The position numbers and the translations under genes were made by a program. Shown piece after piece: positions 54,937 to 64,000 of a DNA stretch of 64,000 nt (its first letter is position 1; the number at the start of each line of letters is the position of its first letter). This DNA is from Trichosphaerium sp. ATCC 40318 (lineage: Eukaryota > Discosea > Flabellinia > Trichosidae). The DNA is taken from the NCBI GenBank assembly GCA_038496445.1, contig JALMLS010000065.1:1-64000 (forward strand), in the 5' to 3' direction. The notes below the pieces were generated by a model. It did no database searches, had not been told where the DNA came from, and was given only the letters and a program-made list of their open reading frames with translations.

Positions 54937-56139
54937 TTAGAAAATAACATATTTCGGTTTACTACACCACTTGATTCCGTAATATTCAACAAACTCACGT
55001 GTTATTTCTGTTTTATCTACAAAGACGTCCTTCAGGTTTGTGAGGTATTCAATACAATCATTAGAAATCTCTGGGGTGTATGAAGCACAGAACACGCAAA
55101 GATGCTCTACATTAACCAAATGTTTCAGCCCTGCATCAGTGATCTTCTTATTAAATATTATCATAACAACCTTCACTTTGCTCAAGTGTTTAAGTCCTTT
55201 GTTGGTAATAGAGCTATTTACCACCCTCACCCTGTAAGCATCTTTAAAAGGCTTGAGCCAATCATCTGAAACAAAAAAAGATCCCATATCAATTGAATGA
55301 ACACCTTTCAATGTTTTTACTCCTTCTAATGTGATACTAGCACAATAAGAAATATCAATAGTATGAACACCTTCTAGCTCCTTAATACCCTTATCTGTTA
55401 TCATAGCACAACCCTCTAATCCGATAGTATGTACACCTTTCAATGCTTTCAGTGAAACATCTGTTATTTTTGTATGTCCTAATCTTATCTCGTGTATCAC
55501 CTTTGTTCCTTCTTCTGTTAACCCAAGAATACCTTTATCTGTTACCTTAGTATGTCTAAGATTTATAGTATGAACACCAGACAGTTTTATAATACTAGCA
55601 TCTGTTATTTTTTTGTTTCTTGATAAGTCTATAGTGTGAATTCCAGCAAAGAGATTGACGATGCTATTTGACACTCCTATCATTGGTAGCTTCAAGCTAT
55701 GTACACCAACTATCGCCTTGTAACCCTTAACACTAACACCATTACAATTGGCTCCAATAGATAGACTGTGAACGCCTGATAAGCAAGAGATTTGTTCATC
55801 TGTTAGCGTTACTGATTTACAACCAGCACGACCTTTTAGAACTATTTTGGTGTTCTTTAAAAGAGGACTGCCTTTTAAGAACGCGCAATCAGCATAGTTT
55901 TGTATTGATATTGTATCAAAGCCAACATTTTGGCGTATAACGTCTTTAAACCGGTGCGAAACTATGGAAGCGTTTAAACGTTCTGTTTTAATCAAGAAGG
56001 TTAGAATTTGCGTAAGGACCTCAGCAGGTACGCTTTGAATACCGCCTACTGCTTCTTGCTCATTTTTTTCTGATTCCGTTTTGTCTTGCACTTGTTTGCG
56101 TTTTGTTTGCGCAGGCTTGGAAGGTAGCTGCCGTGACAT
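54937..56139 (-). CDS. F-box/LRR protein (GVHTI family), 400 aa
   Basis: Intronless, ATG 56139, stop 54937-54939. A Lys/Gln-rich start (KPAQTKRKQVQDKTESEKNE) precedes the F-box (SVPAEVLTQILTFLIKTERL, SHRFKDVIRQ). The linker SPLLKNTKIVL is shared with 41166-41921. It is followed by LRRs such as AGIHTIDLSRNKKITDASI, SGVHTINLRHTKVTDKGIL and EGVHTIDISYCASITLEGV, with more diverged repeats to the end. It is the longest member here, and 43 bases separate its stop from the metacaspase stop (convergent). SCF substrate receptor by architecture. Confidence 0.8.
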   Translation of the reverse strand: MSRQLPSKPAQTKRKQVQDKTESEKNEQEAVGGIQSVPAEVLTQILTFLIKTERLNASIVSHRFKDVIRQNVGFDTISIQNYADCAFLKGSPLLKNTKIVLKGRAGCKSVTLTDEQISCLSGVHSLSIGANCNGVSVKGYKAIVGVHSLKLPMIGVSNSIVNLFAGIHTIDLSRNKKITDASIIKLSGVHTINLRHTKVTDKGILGLTEEGTKVIHEIRLGHTKITDVSLKALKGVHTIGLEGCAMITDKGIKELEGVHTIDISYCASITLEGVKTLKGVHSIDMGSFFVSDDWLKPFKDAYRVRVVNSSITNKGLKHLSKVKVVMIIFNKKITDAGLKHLVNVEHLCVFCASYTPEISNDCIEYLTNLKDVFVDKTEITREFVEYYGIKWCSKPKYVIF

Positions 56140-56408
56140 TTCGTTTCGTGAATTTTCCTTTCTGAAAAAACGACTTAAAGAGCTTGCTTAAGTTGCTTTA
56201 AAAACGAAATAGTTGAGAAGTCTGGCCTCCAGTATTGGTTATCACGTGCTCTTCTGTAGGTAATTTACGTATTTTTATAAGCATATGACTAACTGTTTCT
56301 TTCCACGCTAGTTTAGAATCGTATCACAGACGTTCCTTAATTGGCTATCTCAAGTCAACTTTAGTTTTTTTATTTTTTTATTTTCCGTATTACGGAAATT
56401 GTACACGT

Positions 56409-57729
56409 ATGGCTCTAATACTACAGGTTCGGTTGGTTGTTTTTTTGTGGTTCATTGTAGCTATTCGGTGCTTAACCTGGTCAGACAGTGCTTCTTTTTG
56501 CGCTGAAACACCCACGTACGTCGTATTAGTGGCACGTGATTGTATTAGCCAGTTTCGTATTAGATATTTGAGTTCAAGTCTAATTGTCTCGTTTTTAGTA
56601 ATTCTCACCTAATAGAAGTATTGAACAATACCACTCGAACTTTTTTACCCGCAACAAACTCTTCATATTGGATTGGCGCAAGGCTAAATGCAGACCCTCT
56701 TAACTACTTTGAGACTTGCTCAAGCTGCCATAGAACCCAGACGCTTTGCTCAGAATGTTACGAGGCTTTATCATTGTACTATTGGGTTTCAAGCAATATT
56801 TCGATGACTCAGACAGATCTCTTTATTACTACTGCCAGGAACGATACTTTTACGTATTTGAAATTAGTGTTTGGTAACACACAACCAACATTCATGACTG
56901 GAATGGGTGAACCTGAAGGGTGTTTGGTGATAAACGACAAAGGTAAATTATCGAAAAGACAAAAACTTATAGTCAACCAAATCTAATTTCTATTTTTGCA
57001 CAAGGGCTTTGGAACGATGTACCATGCGACAATTCTTTTCTATCTCCTCAGTGTGAGTCTAATATATTAGAACCTAAATTGATAACAGAAAATACAAATA
57101 TTGTGGACCAAACTATCAGTTTTCTAGGTATTTCAAGTGTTTCAAGGGTTTTTTTTGTGACATTTTTTCGTTTTAGGAAATGTTGTCTTCATGGATAGTG
57201 TCATTACCGTTAATGATAAATCAAAGATTATTACTTACGGGTGTGTGCAATTTATTGGAAATGTTACAATAGATGTAGAGTCAAATGTATGTTATTATAA
57301 TTTTTCACCCTTTTTTTTACACTTCAATGAACTCATCAAGAAACCAGAATAATACTGCAATTCCTCTGTTTAAACACGACAAAGATTGTGATATATCAAC
57401 ATCAAATGTAACCGTTTCAAGTGGTGGATGTCTAATACAAGGTAATACAGACAAACACTGTGAAAAAAACATGTCTTTTAACAGTCACTATCGTAGATGA
57501 CGAAGGCACTCTTAGTATCTTCTTTGGACCTTCATGTGGTTCCAAATCAAGCATAGATGGTAGTTCATCATTTCCTATTGTTGTTGTGGTTGTTGTTGTT
57601 TGTGTTGCAGTGCTACTGGTCATATTGATTGCTCTCATTTTTCTGGTACCTAGCTTACGCAATTTTGTGTTTCCATACAGACGCAGACCAAAACCGACTG
57701 TGCATACGGCTGTAACACCTTCTCAATAA
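56409..57729 (+). CDS. Membrane protein with C-type-lectin-like ectodomain
   Basis: ATG 56409 encodes a signal peptide (MALILQVRLVVFLWFIVAIR). After an intron: NSSYWIGARLNADPLNYF, a cysteine-rich insert (CSSC, CSEC), then EGCLVINDK and GLWNDVPCDNSFLSPQC. WIG followed by GCLV...G.W.D..C is the C-type-lectin-like signature. Further exons carry several N-x-S/T sites. The last exon gives a long hydrophobic helix (PIVVVVVVVCVAVLLVILIA) and a short basic tail (YRRRPKPT), stop 57727-57729. The EPN/QPD sugar-binding triplet was not clearly seen. Likely a surface recognition or adhesion protein. At least five introns; a few joins are tentative. Confidence 0.68.
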
Positions 57730-57950
57730 ATAAAGTATCACACAGTCTAATTACAGCGCAACTTTTATGATATAGATCAAAAAATATTGTGTCAGAAAAC
57801 AGCACAAAATGAGTAATTTAGTCAAAGCAATTCTCACTTTTGAATTAACATCATGGCAGCACACTCAAACTAGAAAAAAACCGTTGTACTATTAGTTTTT
57901 ATTACACCCTCAATAGTTTTTTAATGAAGAAAATAATACTTGTTATTCAA

Positions 57951-59208
57951 TTACAACTCTTTTAATGCTTCCTTAACACCAGCACCTTTAAATTCTTTTA
58001 GATTTGGGAAAGCTTTAGCAATATTTTGCAATCCTTTTGTTGTCATTCCATACAAATTACCAATGTCTAGATACTTCAATGTAGGACATATTATACCCTG
58101 AAGATCCATTCCAGTTAATGTAGGAAACCCAGTACATGTGAGCTTCATACTCTCTAATACAGGCAATTGGAACAAAAGTCTAATTGATTCAGAACTTCCA
58201 CTTTCATAAATGTGTATATACTTCAACTTCTTGCAATGCTTTAATAAAGCTCGTGCGAATTCCATCTCTAGTGTACCGCGTTCTAAACCTTGTATGTTAA
58301 GAGAATGAGGTAGTTCAATACTAAGAATAACTTCGAGGTTTGGCATACGTGGGAGAAGCCATGAAGCAATAAAATCATAGTTTGTTGGTCTTTTTTTACA
58401 AAGACTTGAAAAACATCGAACCTCAAATACTCGGAGGTTGTGGAATACAGGACAAGAACTCAATGGTTCGTTGATATTTGTAGGTATTGGAAATGTAGGT
58501 TTGTGTGCTCGCCAATATCGTTTACTACCATTAAAAGGCCAACCAATCTTCAAAACTTCCAAACCTTTTGCCATTTTTAGAATAGTTTGAAAAAGGAAGA
58601 AGGCGTTCCCACTATCCTGTACTTCAACACTTGTTAAATTTGGAAGTGGTGTTGATTTTAATACAGAATCAAGTAATGATACTTGCTTCGGATAGTGGTT
58701 GGTGACATATAGGATTTCAAGGGAAGATGATGTTTTCTGAAAGAGATTTCTTAACAGTTCGGGATTGTCTTCTGAGCTTTCAGAAAGTTTAAGTTTTATG
58801 ATCTTAGAGCTCTTGGGAATATCCTCTATAACTCCCAGTACACCACTTGATTGTATACGATCCACATCTAAGTAAATTGAGCTATCAGAGCATTTGCTAA
58901 TGTCATCCACCTCGGCAAATTCCAGTCCAGTGCTCACCATCAAATATGTGGTTCTCGCTCTCAACTGCAATAATTGTTTTATCCGTAAATTATTAAACCA
59001 AGTCTTAGATACGCGACAGGCAGTACTCCTAGTCCCCAAAGACAGATAAGGTTGTATAAGGTACACCGCAAGCGCTGTAGAAAAGCACGACTCCCTAAGT
59101 CATTTAACACGCTATAATACGCTCAAGAGAGAGGTTTATGCATAGAATTTGTTCTTTTTGTGTGGCAGATTTGTTTCGATGGAATACGTACGCCTTAGTG
59201 CTGGTCAT
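57951..59208 (-). CDS. F-box/LRR-like protein, 57.9-59.2 kb
   Basis: Almost intronless. The long exon 57951 to about 59088 reads TRSTACRVSKTWFNNLRIKQ, the second half of an F-box-like head, then irregular leucine-rich segments: LPNLTSVEVQDSGNAFF, PNLEVILSIELP, CPTLKYLDIGNLYGMTTKGL, FPNLKEF. No ATG opens this exon, but a 110-base GTACGT...TTAG intron joins it in phase to MTSTKA from ATG 59208. The repeats are of the amoeba/plant F-box-LRR kind, not the GVHTI kind. Stop 57951-57953. Probably an SCF adaptor; the F-box itself is weak. Confidence 0.6.
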
Positions 59209-59371
59209 GAAGATTTACAAGTGCCGCCAATAACGTTGCGTTGATTTTATGTTCGATCACGTGACAATAGTTTGGGACAGTTTTTTATACTAAAAAGTCA
59301 ATTGCGATTGATTTATTCTTCGCCAGCACAATTTTGGAGTGTGGCAGCTAATAATTGCCTAATAAGTTCAA

Positions 59372-60094
59372 ATGGCGTCTACTCTTCAAACGCTTCACGA
59401 ATCATACTCCAAAGAACTAAGAAGACAAACTCAACTCATAAATACGCAAAAAAAGGAGTTGGATGACGCCAAAGAGCAGCTTGAAGAAGAAAAACGAATA
59501 ATGGCTGGAAAGACAACAAACGAGGATATAATAGACCTAAACGTTGGCGGCACGCACGTATCTACTACTAGGCGCACTTTATGCCTCGTTGAAGGATCAA
59601 TGCTCCAAATAATGTTCAGTGGACGTTGGGAAAACAAACACACATTGGACAAGGAAGGTCGCATATTCTTGGACATGGATCCAAGGCATTTCGCAATGAT
59701 ATTAGGTTAGCGTTTAGTTTCAACGAAATCGCACTTATTTCGCGCCATTTTTTTGGAACCACTATTTTTTGAAGATGTGCTCTATGTGCTCTATGCGCTT
59801 TATGAATGGAATTTAGCGCATACTATATTATTGGTCGTTCTTTGTTTTTACTAACAACTCCTTCTGGTTTTAGGTACTCTTCGTGCTGGATCATTAAGAG
59901 GAGAACTAGATTTTAGAAAACTAAAAAAAGCTCAAAAAAAAGATGATGAGTTTGCAGCACTTGTTGAGTATTTGGGGATATTACCACCAATCGTTGAAGT
60001 CGTTGAAGTGTTTGAAGAAGAAGAGAGGCCAAGTTCTGCATGGGGATTTAATAACCACAAAATGTGCGGCAATTTTTTATCTGGGTGTAACTAA
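59372..60094 (+). CDS. KCTD-like BTB (T1) domain protein, intact copy
   Basis: Two exons. ATG 59372 opens a coiled coil (LRRQTQLINTQKKELDDAKE), followed by the T1-type BTB core DIIDLNVGGTHVSTTRRTL, LQIMFSGRWE, IFLDMDPRHFAMIL. After a phase-1 intron (about 59706-59873): TLRAGSLRGELDF, DDEFAALVEYLGI. LNVGG and the LDRD-like LDMDP are hallmarks of KCTD/potassium-channel T1 domains, most of which serve as Cullin-3 adaptors. The tail ends NFLSGCN at 60092-60094. A different frame continues after it (GVTNGSTEIKM), so a further intron is possible. An inverted, frameshifted copy lies at 63289-63977. Confidence 0.78.
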
Positions 60095-60814
60095 TGGTTC
60101 TACAGAAATCAAAATGGCAGCAATTTTAGTAAAAGTCTCTGGAAATAACTTCCCAAGTTATTAGGCTTATTAAGTTAACTATGATTCACACTGCCTACCT
60201 AGTTTCTACATAAGTAGAAGGTGGGCCATCACAAGATACAGAGTGAAAAGCATTTATTAACAATTATGAACCCTAGACAAACGTTCTGATATTCAAGTGT
60301 ATATTTAGTTTGTACAGCAATACTTGCAAAGTAAAATGCGTCAAAGGCTGAATTAGAGCCACTAGAATCAGATATCTTGCTTCCAACCGTTTATGTTGAG
60401 ATGATTTACTTGGTGCTTGGGTTTGAGTAAAGTTAAGCCAATGTTTGGCAGCCTTTTTCGTTGATCAAGTAATTTGTAGTTTTGATGAAAAAGCAAAGGC
60501 TATGTGAAGTAATAAAGCAGGTAGAATGCTTCACAAGATTAAATAACTCACTTTACAATACACACCTTCGTTTACATTCTTCCATGAACGAGATTTAACA
60601 AAAAAAGGCTCTAGCACTGTCAAACATCATTTTTACATTTGTTTGATGTTACAAACCAAGCGTTGCAGAAACATCATTATCCTCACTTCTGATAAAACTT
60701 TAGCAAGATTTTGTTGGAACAAGTTTTTTTTTTTTTTATCACGTGTTTTTTTTTTGTGTATAAAAAACGATTTTGATGAAAGAACCATTATAGAGGGTAA
60801 AAACCAATACAAAA
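60095..60814. other. Intergenic between convergent genes
   Basis: About 720 bases. The first 70 may belong to an alternative end of the KCTD gene. Otherwise nothing recognised except a TATCACGTGTT site near 60739. Confidence 0.35.
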
Positions 60815-62893
60815 TTACAAGAGGACGCACATGAAGTCATAATTTCGCCTTTTGCTTGCATCTTCAGAACCAAGGTAAGTGCTTTCTCTTGTTCCAAATA
60901 AGAATCCTGCACCAAACCCAAGAGTTATTGCAACACCAGCAAAAACGCCGTAGTTAACCCAATAATAACTACTAGTAGGTTGAACAAGTTTGTCAAGCAG
61001 TGGATTAAGTAACAGCGGAATGCCACCAACAGTATATCCTCTATACAAAAAAAGTAAGATGTAAATTTGTTCACCTTTCAAGTGCACGTACATGACAGCA
61101 AGTCGTCCAAAGTTATGTGGGAAATACTGCTGTATTACTTGATTAGAGAATACGAATCCAGCCATACGCCAAGAGAGGAATACAACAATTGTGACATATT
61201 GTAACTGTGGGATCTACAAAAAAAAATTAACAGAAATGATACTTTTACAGTTGTTAACGATACCTTTATCATGGATGTTGAGACCCAAATAAACCCGGTA
61301 ACGTATAGATATATAGCACATCTCCATGCAGAGCGGTATCCTGTTAGTGTCTTGTAAGAACGAAGTAAAAAGCGATTTGTAATTGGAGTATTTTACCTGG
61401 CGTTTTTGAGTAGAATAGAAGACCCAGTAGTGGTGTTGTAAGAGCCATAGATGGCAACAGAATAGAAAAAGCAGTGTTTAGGTCGTGAGCTATTTTTTGA
61501 TTTTCTGTATGATGTTTTAGGTCTGTCACCCACGTGATTTGATCAGCAACAGTGCTCAAATAAAAGTATCCCAAAGTCACTGAAAAAAACGTGAATGTCC
61601 TGCACAAAAATGAATTAGTATGGCCAAAATGACAGCGCTAAGTAAACGGTCATTGATTGTACCAAGTAGATAAAATAACAGGGTTTTTGGCATCAACCTA
61701 GATGAGAAATTAGACACAATTAAATGGATATTTTGCGAGTCGTTTTGACGTGCAGTGAAAGTATCCCAAAAAGGTGGGGCATCTCCTCCACCTTTTCCAG
61801 GTCTGTTTTTTTCTCGTAGAAGCTTAAAATTAGGGTCAAGGAAAAAAGCGCATCCAATCAACAAAACACCAACAAGAATGCCATAAGTCAAAAAAATCCA
61901 CCTTACAAAAAGCATTCAGAAAAACAATAAAGTTCTAGTGGCTTACTTCAGTGGAATGTTTTGATCGTATATCAGAAGGAATATCCAAAATACTATACCG
62001 CTAAGATCCCATGCAGCTGTTAAAATGCTGTTGATGTACCCAATCATATTTGGAGCGACTTACAAAGGAGTGAATTTGTTTAATGATTGTCCGAAAAGGA
62101 AAAAAGTACTCTTAGAAACTGCATTCATATAATACGTTAGGAAAGCAATATACATCATTCCGCCCATTACTGTCGCTAAAGACCAACATAAAGGAACTAA
62201 CCAAACTGAAATCTAAAAAAAAATCAACACCAACCGCATGGTTGTGAGGTGACGTACTGCATGTGGGACTTCTGGAGATATAGAAAATGCTGATACTACC
62301 CAGCACACGCTAATAACGCATCCGGCAACCAAACTACAACGCTTTATACTCTTTAGTCTAATCAATAATTCACCCGAGAAGAAAGATGCTAAATTCAAGG
62401 CACCAAAAGATATCTGAGGTAACCTATTCAATGCCAAGTTCTGCTTCTAGAAGCGACGTTTGAATATCACGTGTTTAATGCTAAATACGTACTTCACAAC
62501 AAGCAACAAGCCTAGAAGTGTTTGCACACCTGACTTTCCAGTCATCGCCACAAAGATTGGCGTAAACACGAGATGTGAGAAGTGCTGGTTTCAGTGCAGC
62601 ATAATTTGCCACAGGGCCTTGGATTAATGTTATATACGCCTGATTTATATTTTCGAGGTTGCATTGACGCTGTTTAGATGGCTTTAAACAAATAATAGCT
62701 TACCTGTCGTTAAGATTGCCAAGAATACGGCCACAGCAACTAAGAATACTAGTTTATAAATAAACTGGGTTTAAATGTAAGTTATTGTTGTTTATGTTTT
62801 TATTTAACAGTACGTGCTTTTCGCTCCGTCTCCTCAGTTGCTCCACCTTGAGTTTGTATATCGAAACTAAGAGAGTTCGAATCAATACTCATA
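60815..62893 (-). CDS. Multi-pass major-facilitator-type transporter (SLC43/FMP42-like?)
   Basis: About 12 exons read leftward, ATG 62893 (MSIDSNSLSFDIQTQGG), stop 60815-60817. Successive hydrophobic segments are visible: KLVFLVAVAVFLAILTTG, SGVQTLLGLLLVV, RCSLVAGCVISVCWVVSAF, MMYIAFLTYYM, WIFLTYGILVGVLLIGCAFF, AFSILLPSMALTTPLLGLLF, VAITLGFGAGFLFG. Between helices 6 and 7 is a hydrophilic loop with a conserved-looking PGKGGGDAPPFWDTF. About 11-12 membrane helices fit the MFS. The loop after helix 6 and the overall order recall the SLC43/FMP42 amino-acid transporter branch, but this is a guess. Probably plasma-membrane or organelle solute transport. Confidence 0.7.
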
Positions 62894-63288
62894 GCAGTCA
62901 CAAAAACTTGTGCTCATGAACAAACAAGATGACAATTTGACTTCCATTGCTTAACATGTTGCCAGTTAAGCATGCTGTTTTTACTAGTCCGCGGTTGCAA
63001 AAGCCATACGGGCCTCTCAAAGACACAATGTAACACTAAATTTGAGATGCGGTTCGTGCCTAGACATGCAGAGGGTACTTAAAGTGTCAGAAATTATGCC
63101 ATTTTATTGTTTTACAAACAAATCAATTCAGGAACCAAAACCTACTCAGGGTTAGCTATATTGCTTACTCAAACCCTTCAAGCACTTACCACGATCTCTA
63201 CTGCAACGGTTACTTTCTGTGTTCGAACCAAAACCTGTCAGAGAGCCTTAGCGGCATGGAAAAAAATTCGGAAAAAATATACAAGTTT
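62894..63288. other. Intergenic, nothing recognised
   Basis: About 395 bases between the MFS start and the end of the KCTD pseudogene. A plus-strand frame over 63107-63418 is mostly antisense to that copy and is not a gene. Confidence 0.35.
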
Positions 63289-63977
63289 TCATTTCACTTC
63301 CATACCAAAAGAAAAAGCAGGCCTCTCTTCTTTAACCTCCTTAACCACTTCAACGACTGGTGGTGGTAATATCCCCAAATACTCAACAAGTGCTGCAAAC
63401 TCATCATCTTTTTTTTGAGCTTTTTTTAGTTTTCTAAAATCTAGTTCTCCTCTCAATGATCCAGCACGAAGAGTACCTAAAATCAGAAGGAGTTGTCAGT
63501 AAAAACAAAGAACGACCAATAATATAGTATGCGCTAAACTCCATTTCATAGAGCACATAGAGCACATGGAGCACATGTTCAAAAAATAGTGGAGGTTCCA
63601 AAAAAAAGGTGGCCAAACGAAGTTCTTTGAAACTAAACGCTAACCTAATATCATTGCGAAATGACTTGGGTCCATGTCCAAGAATATGCGACCTTCCTTG
63701 TCCAATGTGTGTTTGTTTCCCAACGTCCACTGAACATTATTTGGAGCATTGATCCTTCAACGAGGCATAAAGTGCGTCTGGTAGTAGATACGTGCGTGCC
63801 GCCAACGTTTAGGTCTATTATATCCTCGTTTGTTGTCTTTCCAGCCATTATTCGTTTTTCTTCTTCAAACTGCTCTTTGGCGTCATCCAACTCCTTTTTT
63901 TGCGTATTTATGAGTTGAGTTTGTCTTCTTAGTTCTTTGGAGTATGATTCGTGAAGGGTTTGAAGAGTAGATGCCAT
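63289..63977 (-). pseudogene. Frameshifted inverted copy of the KCTD-like gene
   Basis: From ATG 63977 the sequence matches 59372 onward almost exactly (MASTLQTLHESYSKELRR). It then loses one A in the run after GGTGGGAAA (near 63717) and goes out of frame, stopping in the same exon. The second exon is still recognisable (DEFAALVEYLGILPP) and has its own divergent tail ending GMEVK at 63289-63291. A single-base loss in an A-run could also be a sequencing error; if so, this is a second active gene with a different C-terminus. Confidence 0.6.
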
Positions 63978-64000
63978 TTGAAACGTTAACGATAATTTTT

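Noticed and set aside
57951-59066. GTG codon at 59064-59066 as start of the LRR-like gene
   Set aside because: Eukaryotic genes rarely start at GTG, and an in-phase upstream exon with ATG 59208 is available.
63107-63418. Plus-strand gene over 63107-63418
   Set aside because: Mostly antisense to exon 2 of the KCTD pseudogene, whose homology to 59874-60020 is clear.
1-64000. Possibility that the window is a giant-virus or bacterial genome
   Set aside because: Introns with GT-AG borders interrupt nearly all conserved genes, and the tRNA-His is of eukaryotic cytosolic type. Viral-like families here sit among clearly cellular genes.
1-64000. CRISPR arrays, operons, rRNA genes
   Set aside because: No regularly spaced short repeats with unique spacers, no ribosome-binding-site-led operons and no rRNA-like stretches were seen.

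Overview
The window looks like nuclear DNA of a compact, AT-rich, intron-rich unicellular eukaryote. Most genes are cut into many short exons by GT-AG introns of roughly 40-110 bases, the code is standard, genes lie close together on both strands, and there is one eukaryotic tRNA-His. A Zn2Cys6 transcription factor, a UBLCP1-type phosphatase, an oxysterol-binding protein, GBP-type GTPases, a metacaspase and many F-box proteins fit a protist or an early-branching fungus-like lineage. I cannot name the species.

Layout. 0-3 kb: a TPR protein (-) and a poorly resolved multi-exon gene (+). 3-5.6 kb: an inverted duplication with one intact small beta-rich protein gene and one decayed copy. 5.6-12.4 kb: two divergent guanylate-binding-protein (GBP) genes, both ending in CaaX boxes, with a small basic gene and repeated promoter motifs between them. 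12.8-16.5 kb: an F-box gene split by a MITE-like element, an F-box/MORN_2-repeat gene and an ankyrin gene. 16.9-23.5 kb: UBLCP1-like phosphatase, a type I membrane glycoprotein and an amidase. 23.8-26.4 kb: a 2.6 kb unit with long terminal inverted repeats, each carrying a secreted 8-cysteine peptide gene. 27-37.2 kb: SDR, a basic protein, a Ras-like GTPase, a small cysteine-containing protein and an ORP lipid-transfer protein. 37.5-43.9 kb: F-box/MORN_2 and F-box/LRR genes, an LRR pseudogene and tRNA-His. 44.4-47.1 kb: Zn2Cys6 regulator. 47.4-49.9 kb: second copy of the 2.6 kb unit, inverted. 50-60 kb: F-box/SPRY protein, C2-metacaspase, F-box/LRR, C-type-lectin-like membrane protein, another LRR protein and a KCTD-like BTB protein. 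60.8-62.9 kb: MFS transporter. 63.3-64 kb: frameshifted inverted copy of the KCTD gene.

Themes. (1) Adaptors of ubiquitin ligases (F-box and BTB) are very dense, and several are intronless among intron-rich neighbours. (2) Duplicates repeatedly occur as inverted pairs; in two of the three, one member is broken. (3) Several families here are linked in other organisms to recognition or defence: GBPs, metacaspase, lectin-like receptors, secreted cysteine-rich peptides and F-box/LRR arrays. No common pathway can be shown from sequence. Exon joins were made by hand from reading frame and splice signals, so inner boundaries are approximate.
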